A stretch of DNA of 64,000 nucleotides from Naematelia aurantialba. Taxonomy: Eukaryota > Basidiomycota > Tremellomycetes > Tremellales > Naemateliaceae. Numbering within the stretch: the first letter of the stretch is position 1; each line of letters begins with the position of its first letter. The notes under the pieces are model-generated. The model saw nothing but the letters and a program-made list of their open reading frames with translations, ran no database searches and was not told where the DNA came from. The stretch covers positions 62,001-126,000 of the forward strand of contig JAKFAO010000005.1 in NCBI GenBank assembly GCA_021527695.1. The letters are read 5' to 3'. This document shows, piece by piece, positions 58,134-64,000 of this stretch. Both the position numbers and the translations under genes were made by a program.

Positions 58134-58799
58134 TTAGCTTCGGGCCTGAGTCCGCGAGAGGGGATACCCGAGTAGTTTCCCGGTCCGTTGGTCTGTAGGA
58201 ATAGGCAGGGTACATTCATTTGCGTTTGTAGTCTCTCTGAATTCCGAGGAAACCGCCGCACCAGTCCACAGAGTATGGGGGTTAGTTCTGGTCTCTTGCG
58301 GCACATCTACTGCGACATTCGAGACAGCACCAGAGCGTCTTGTGGGTTTCGTATCCCTTTCGCGATTCGAGGGAATGGGAGGCGGCAGAGTGGACCTGAG
58401 CATGCTGGGCATGCGCGCGTACCGACCCAAAGAGGTCGCTGGGCGAGGTGATCGTGATGGTCGGCCGGTGCGTGTTTCAACATCGTCAACCTTGCCACTG
58501 TGGCAGGCAAGGCTACCGAGAAAGAGCCCGAAGACAGAGCTACGAAGCGACGCGAACCTCGGCCGCCGCAATTCTCTAGTGTGAGAGCTCCAACTTCTAT
58601 CATGAATCGTCAGCATACGATGGAACACTTGCCTTTGCACGACAAACAATACAGACACATACAGAGACTTCGCTGATCTCCTGGTCGTCGGACCAGACAC
58701 GTTGGGCAACTGTTGGATATAAGGAGCGCTGCACGTTAAATCAGACTGGTTGGATTTTGCTTCAGATAGGCTGGAAGCCTGAGGGGACTGGCTGAGCAT
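58134..58799 (-). CDS. hypothetical Ser/Arg-rich protein (about 200-221 aa, probably 2 exons)
   Basis: A minus-strand frame from MLSQSPQASSLSEAKSNQSD to LSRTQARS. A 66-nt interval starting GTATGT (about 58667) with a CTGAC and ending TAG (about 58602) looks like an intron. Its removal keeps the frame and drops a stretch that reads poorly (YVSVLFVVQRQVFHR). The rest is disordered and basic with Ser/Thr/Pro (TGRPSRSPRPATSLGRYARM, TLPPPIPSNRERDTKPTRRS). Moderate to low confidence that it is a gene. Function unknown. Confidence 0.45.
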   Translation of the reverse strand: MLSQSPQASSLSEAKSNQSDLTCSAPYIQQLPNVSGPTTRRSAKSLYVSVLFVVQRQVFHRMLTIHDRSWSSHTRELRRPRFASLRSSVFGLFLGSLACHSGKVDDVETRTGRPSRSPRPATSLGRYARMPSMLRSTLPPPIPSNRERDTKPTRRSGAVSNVAVDVPQETRTNPHTLWTGAAVSSEFRETTNANECTLPIPTDQRTGKLLGYPLSRTQARS

Positions 58800-60395
58800 T
58801 GGCTCGACGGCGGGATTGGATATGTTGATCGTTAGGTCAGAGAATATCGTCAGTATGGTCAGTCACGAAGCAACGCTGTGAAGGCCGGTCACGGATTAAG
58901 AAGGCAGCAGGTTAGCAGCGACGGAAGAAAAAGTGCAAATCGTCACGGAATACATACATGTCTGCCACTGATTTGAAGGCTTGATACGCTCCCAGGAAGC
59001 CCCTGCAGGGACTCTTCCTGCAACCAACGCTCTGATCTCGTTGGCCTTGAAATCTTCGATCTTTATCATCAGCAAACATATCTCTCTCAAGGGAAGGGCG
59101 ACCAGGGGGTTAACAAAGTGCTGCATGACGTGGCTATTAGTCTTGTTGACATCAACCTCTACACTTGCCTCTTTCGGCAGTTTCACGTCACACGGAATCA
59201 ACGCGCTCTCTCGCCCGCCCCCAGTCCGCCGCCGCCGCCGGATGTTTTGCCACCCACCCAAAATGCCCCGTACACCTTTGCTGCGATTTGCAGAACAAAC
59301 AAACTCTTCTCTCTTCATGCCCATCTAACTGGCTGTCGTCCTCTGTGGTGAGTCTCCCGTTTTCTTTTCGCCCTGTTCTGGGTCGAGCGGAGATGGCAAG
59401 GTCAGTGCGCGTCGGCGCGCAAACGAGGCATTGTGGGAGGGAGCCATAGTCTCAAAGAGGAAGGAGGGTCAACAATGGAAGAAGGGGGGGAACGCCCGCC
59501 TGGTGCTTGCCCAAAGTGGAAGATGCTACACTGGGAAGCAGCGTCTCGTTTCGAATAATGCGGTCGGGGACGGTGGCAACTTGTGTCGTGCCCCCGCACG
59601 TACATGGTGGACCCTGCTGCATGCGTGATGGAGACGAGACCAGGTGGATGCATGGGGAGGATGCATGGCACGTCGGGATCACTGGCAGGTCAGGGGCTCG
59701 AGGTGGCTGGCCGTTTGTCGTGTTTGTCTCGCCGTTCTTGACGGCTGTCTTCGGTGTCAACAAGCCAGGTTGGGTGATGTGCAGGAAGCGAGCAGCGAGC
59801 AGCAGGGCCTTGTCGTGATCACACTCGCTGACGGATGCTTTCCTCCATGCTTTCTCTACATATCCACCCTCCATCGATGACTGCCATCGTCTCACTCTAC
59901 CGTGTCAACATGTCAACACGACATCCATCCATCCCCACCTCCTCGTATTCCATGTTCGCCGAGCAGACCTCGAGAACACAAACCCCTGTCGGTCACCGCA
60001 TTGGCAACTACTATCTCATCCGAGGAAAGAAAGAAAGAAAGAATACTGCTCCACAGTCGGTAGGTCGAGCTCCTTCTCGTCAGCCATTCACCATGTCATT
60101 ACATTTCGTCTCTTGCATCCTTTTGAGGGAGCATTTCGTATGGGCTGCTCTCATCGACGTGTTGGCTTTCCTCACCCACAAGGGGGAGCTTCCCATAACT
60201 GTCCATGCCACTTCGATCTCTTCGCTCGAAACCACCCGAGTCATGTTTAAGACCGCGCTGATGCCGAACCAGCCACCTGTAGCTCAAGCGGTCAATCCGC
60301 TCGTGTCCATATCTTAGTGGATGGCCCTGGCCCTTACACCTCGTCGCTTACCGACCTCGACTCTGATGGAATCCAATCGGATCGTTTCGATCAAC
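58800..60395. other. 1.6 kb upstream region of the MADS-box gene
   Basis: Divergent region. A minus-strand 142-codon frame (58896-59324) has a fairly protein-like half (FVNPLVALPLREICLLMIKI) but no family or clear structure. A short GAAA repeat lies at about 60026-60041. Most of it is probably the long promoter and leader of the MADS-box gene. Confidence 0.45.
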
Positions 60396-61867
60396 ATGGA
60401 AGCCGCGGATCCCTCGCTTGATGTCGGCGATGGCCTGGATATGAATGACATGATGCACGACTTCGGGGCTGGTGACGGCATCGACATGCGCGATTTCACG
60501 AATGGCATGGATGTCCCTGGAGAGGAGGTCCCGGAGGCGATGGACGATGAGCTCAAGTCGGGTAAGCTGAGCCGAGCTAGTGCATGCGATGTTGCTCATG
60601 GTTATCAGGAAACAATATTGTGCAACCAATGCCCTCACAACCCCTGCCCCAGCACCTCACGCCACAGGCCGCATCGATGCAGCCTTCTTCCTCGGTCGGA
60701 CCCATGGAACCTCCCTCGAGTGTGGGGGTGGACGATGTGGACGATATGTTCCAGACGGAGACAGGTCTGGATGGCGACGACGATGACGACGAAGGTGAGC
60801 TTGAGACCCTTACAGTAAGAGACAATGCTGATCCGGGCAGATGGAGACGCTACCCCGGGTGCCAAGCGGTCTCGGCATAACGATGTGCCAGGCGGCTTCA
60901 CGTATGTAGATAAAGACGGCGAGCCGGGACGGCGGAAGATCCGAATCGAATACATCGCCGACAAGTCGCGGCGGCATATCACCTTTAGCAAACGTAAAGC
61001 CGGGATCATGAAGAAGGTAGGATGAGTCCACGGGTTTCGAAGGCTGGCTGACGTGTTCAGGCATACGAGTTGTCAATCCTGACAGGGACTCAAGTATTAC
61101 TACTCGTTGTATCAGAGACAGGGTTGGTGTACACTTTTACGACGAACAAGCTTCAACCGCTTGTGCAGAAAGCAGAGGGCAAGAATCTCATCCAGGCAAG
61201 TCTGGTGTTCCGTTTGCAAAGGGGCAGGGCTAATGGATGTCAGGCCTGCCTGAATGCACCGGACGGGTATGGACCTGATGGCCAACCTCTGGGAGGTCCT
61301 GTCCCCGCTACAAAAGCCAAGAATGGCGGTCTCGCCATCCGGCCGCACAAGCTGACAGCGGCTGCTGCCTCGGCCATGGCGGCCTCCGCAGCCGCTGCAT
61401 CCGAGGAACACTCGTCTGCCCAGGTTGACGCTGCGGCATCCGTAGGCCAAGGCACTCCTGTTGCCGCACGGCCTAAGAAGCGGATGCCGTCTGGCAAGGG
61501 CAAGAAAGCGAGTTCTGCTCCTGGCGACGCTGCCGCGCCAGGCCAGACGTCGCACGCCGAGATGATCCCGCCTGTACCGCAAATACCGGATATGCACCGC
61601 CAATCATCACCGAACCCCGCGGCCATGCTCCAGATGTCTGGCGGGTACCACATTCCACCAGAGTACGCACAACACCATGCTCACTCGCCGACCGCACCCA
61701 ACTTTGGATACCCGCCCACACCTAGTGGACCAGGGGACTACGGCCAGCCGGGGGCGGGGTACTACGGCACACCGCAGGGCTATCTGCACCCCCAACAAAG
61801 CATGTACGGCCATGCGCACGACGGTCGCGGGCGCATGATGATGGAGGGCCAACGGATGCCCATGTGA
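60396..61867 (+). CDS. MCM1: MADS-box transcription factor, Mcm1/SRF type (428 aa, 5 exons)
   Basis: Exons: 60396-60561, 60609-60794, 60841-61016, 61061-61195 and 61244-61867. An acidic N-terminal ~145 residues (DGLDMNDMMHDFGAGDGIDM, GLDGDDDDDEDGD) precede the SRF-type MADS domain (GRRKIRIEYIADKSRRHITF, SKRKAGIMKKAYELSILTGT, VLLLVVSETGLVYTFTTNKL; about 147-205) and its extension PLVQKAEGKNLIQACLNAPD. The C-terminal half is Ala/Gln/Pro/Gly-rich and disordered. SRF-type factors bind CC(A/T)6GG (CArG) boxes as dimers and work with partner factors in cell-type, cell-cycle and metabolic control. The last intron (61196-61243) has a GC donor and is 48 nt, so retention would add 16 residues in frame. 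In-frame Met codons at 60321 and 60366 make the exact start uncertain. Confidence 0.92.
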
Positions 61868-62341
61868 GACGCGCGAGGATGAGGCGTCTATTTGCACGAT
61901 TGCAAGGAGGATCGTTAGCAAGGAGCATGTCGACGGAGATGGCGGCTGAAATGGGGTGGCGATGCTGGTCCTGAAGCCATCGACCAGGGCCGAGATCGAG
62001 GCCTATCCGATGACGGGAGAAGTCAGGGTCAGGGAGAGAGCGACAGGACGCGTCATAGGGATGTGGATCTAGACGACTGGCGAGCAGTGCTGTTGCTGTT
62101 GCTGTTGCTGTACAAGTATACGAGAAACCGTACCGTTACTTTTGGATCTCTAGGATCTGCTCGGCGTTATATACCCCTTAGTCTCATATACTGGACATTG
62201 TGTTCTGTGATACTTGTAGTGACAGACCAAACAGAGGTCTGCGAGATCAAAACATGTATCTCGTGTATACCCCGCCCAGCTTGATTTCACCCTTGATTTC
62301 ACCTCGAGGCTCAACATGGTGCAGCATTTCATTACGCATGA
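61868..62341. other. intergenic, convergent 3' ends with triplet repeat
   Basis: This lies between the MADS-box stop (plus) and the TPR-like stop (minus). It contains (GCTGTT)n at about 62089-62112. No gene seen. Confidence 0.5.
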
Positions 62342-64000
62342 CTAGATACAGGGGTATGATCCTCCCTTTGCACCGCCCTCACCCGCTGCACCACCATCAC
62401 CACCAGCGGTACTGGTATCGGCACCCGCAGCACCTGTTCCTGCTGAGGTCCCGGTCGCGCCTGTGGGCGCACCTGCTTGCTCACCGCCTGCGCCTGCTTT
62501 TCCGCCGCCTGCACCCGCTTGTCCACCACCACTGGCTTGCGCCGCATCTGCCGACGCGGTCGGACCCCCCTCTGGCGGAGCTTCCGTCGCCGTCCCAGCC
62601 TGACTGGCCCGCCTTGCTCCGCCTGCTCCACCCGCTCCACCCGCTCCACCCCGCGCTGCAGCGCCTCCACGTGCAGGACCAGCGCCTCGAGGTCGTTTCA
62701 AGACTCGCGCACCTCGTTCCGCTCCGCTCGCCCCCGCGGCACCACTCTGTAAGCGCGCAAGAATGTCCGTTGATCCGCTTGCCTCCGAGCCAGTTCCGGG
62801 AGCGGCTTCGGAAATCTCCCCTTCCTCAGGAAGAGGGCGTTTGGTGCCTCCCGTAGGAGAGATGGGGTTCGGGTTCGTAGTGGAGGGTAAAGCTTGTGCT
62901 AGGGTCGCATTGACCGCTAGGAATATTATATCAGTCCTTCGCCTTGATAGGAGGGTATAGGAGGAATACAGAGAGCACAGGAAAACACTGAGATCCGACA
63001 ACATACCTGATAAGACAGAGTTTGCCCGACCCGGCGCTGCACCACGAGGAGCGCCTCGCACTGTCCCTCTCGCTCTTCCTCGGGCCGCTCCTCTAGCCGG
63101 GAGTGACCCAGGCTGTACACCGGCCGAAGTAGGCACCATAGGAAGCGACGCAGCTGCTGGACCTGTCGGGATAGAAGTCGGTTTGGCTCCAGCAGCAGTT
63201 GAAGTGGAGGCCGGACTGGTCGGTTTGAACTCGCTAGCAGTGACCGAGAGACTCGGGCTTGCGCCTGCATTAACAGCTGGGGCTGGAGAAGGGCTCTGTG
63301 CAGATCCCTGATCTCCGCCCACTTCCATACGCTTCAATCGGGTCTCCGCATCCGCTTTTTGCCTCTCAAGGGTTTTACGGGAGATCTCAGCAGTGCGAGC
63401 TTGTTTCTCCAGCTGCTTCACCTTGAGCTCCAGCTCCTCCACCTTGGCCGTAAGCTCATCTCGCTCCTTCTCAAGCGCCGCAATGCGCACCGCGGCCGCA
63501 GCTGGAATAGAGGTAGGGGTGTCTGCCGCGTTTGCCGGACTCTCCGCAGGCTCGGTCTTGACGGCTGCCTTCGCTGCTTCGAGTTGACGTGCGTGCTCGG
63601 CAGCAAGCTCGGCTTCACGTGCAGTCACTGCAGCTTGAATGGCCTCTTGAATTGATTCCTGAGGTTCCGCCTTCACCTCCACAGATGCAGCATTAGACGA
63701 GGTCGATGCGTTCGCCAGCTGTGTTCGCAGCTCGGCAATCTCTTTCTCCAGTGCCTCGATGCGCTCTATATGTGAGACTTTCTCGGCTGTCAGTTCCTTA
63801 TTGCGCGCCGCAAACTGTTGATTGGCTCTGTTGACTTGTCGTACATTGGCATCGTAGCGCTGCACATCCATCAGTCCAGGCACGTCTTGGTGCCGCAAGA
63901 ACCCACCTGCTCCAATTCGGCTTTTTGGCTTTGTGCTTCAGCGAGCTGCTGCGACAGCTCAGCCACCTTGGCTCCGTCGGGAGCAGCCTCGGAGTTGGAC
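62342..64000 (-). CDS. MLP1: TPR/Mlp1-like nuclear basket nucleoporin, C-terminal part (cut by window edge)
   Basis: Minus-strand exons seen: 64000-63907 (continues outside), 63859-63007 and 62916-62342. The visible N-terminal part is coiled coil (VAELSQQLAEAQSQKAELEQ, IERIEALEKEIAELRTQLAN, LEKERDELTAKVEELELKVK). It is followed by a disordered Ala/Pro/Ser region, an RG-rich segment (ARGAARGRARGTVRGAPRGA), then SVLSAVNATLAQALP and KRPLPEEGEISEA. The end is Gly/Ala-rich, finishing SYPCI. Long coiled coil followed by an RG-rich, EEGEI-containing tail is typical of Mlp1/Mlp2/TPR, which form the nuclear basket and act in mRNA quality control and chromatin tethering. The Met at 63898 is inside the first visible intron and is not a start. 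The family call rests on architecture only. Confidence 0.7.

Noticed and set aside
58896..59324. 142-codon minus-strand frame with a partly protein-like half
   Set aside because: No family, no neighbouring splice structure, and a low-quality N-terminal half; recorded as uncertain in the gap entry, not as a gene.
62342..63898. 518-codon frame read as a complete protein starting MRHQDVPGLM
   Set aside because: The first codons are intron sequence and the middle includes an unspliced intron (63006-62917); the gene continues beyond the window.

Overview
This is nuclear DNA from a basidiomycete fungus, most likely a tremellomycete-type yeast of the Agaricomycotina. Three things support this: almost every gene is cut by many short introns (about 42-90 nt) with CTNAY-like branch points; the proteins are conserved fungal ones; and there is no operon structure, ribosome binding site or bacterial signal. 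Assignment below Basidiomycota is inference. Most genes had to be rebuilt across introns, so exon coordinates are my own reading of splice sites, checked by reading-frame arithmetic and family motifs; a few could be off by a base or more.

Layout. 1-2,734: the start of an unknown minus-strand gene cut by the window edge, a 1.5 kb gap, then a twin-CHCH mitochondrial protein (MIX14/CHCHD5 type). 2,966-8,561: a kinesin-7-like motor and tRNA pseudouridine synthase PUS1 (both plus). 8,756-12,593: a DUF4038/GH140-type glycosidase and clamp-loader subunit RFC3 (both minus). 12,795-16,388: autophagy scramblase ATG9 (plus). 16,782-20,156: a TATA-driven 124-aa unknown and a secreted chitin deacetylase. 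20,707-27,622: a disordered 651-aa protein, a CoA-binding protein with a repeat-filled intron, and a 683-aa unknown, all minus. 29,314-32,813: two related secreted double-psi beta-barrel (expansin/loosenin-like) proteins. 33,699-36,175: MDM10 of the ERMES complex, with a 7-nt microexon. 36,524-40,634: three unknowns. 40,723-44,716: a divergent pair, SRAP/HMCES (minus) and a MYST histone acetyltransferase (plus). 45,235-50,523: three consecutive unassigned plus-strand genes. 51,021-53,561: SEC61 beta, CMC4 and a thiol glutathione peroxidase. 53,918-58,799: a membrane protein and two serine-rich unknowns. 60,396-61,867: an MCM1-type MADS-box regulator. 62,342-64,000: the 3' part of a TPR/MLP1-like nucleoporin.

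The genes do not form one pathway. Recurrent themes are mitochondrial intermembrane-space and outer-membrane biogenesis (MIX14, CMC4, MDM10), chromatin and DNA maintenance (RFC3, SRAP, MYST, MADS-box), and secreted wall-active proteins (chitin deacetylase, two DPBB proteins). I see no mobile element, CRISPR array, tRNA or rRNA. I found no clear new multi-gene system. The most unusual signals are at the level of gene architecture: the MDM10 microexon, a 3-nt first coding exon in SEC61 beta, two GC-AG introns (one frame-neutral, in the MADS-box gene), introns loaded with tandem repeats, and a tight cluster of CCTGCAGG palindromes.
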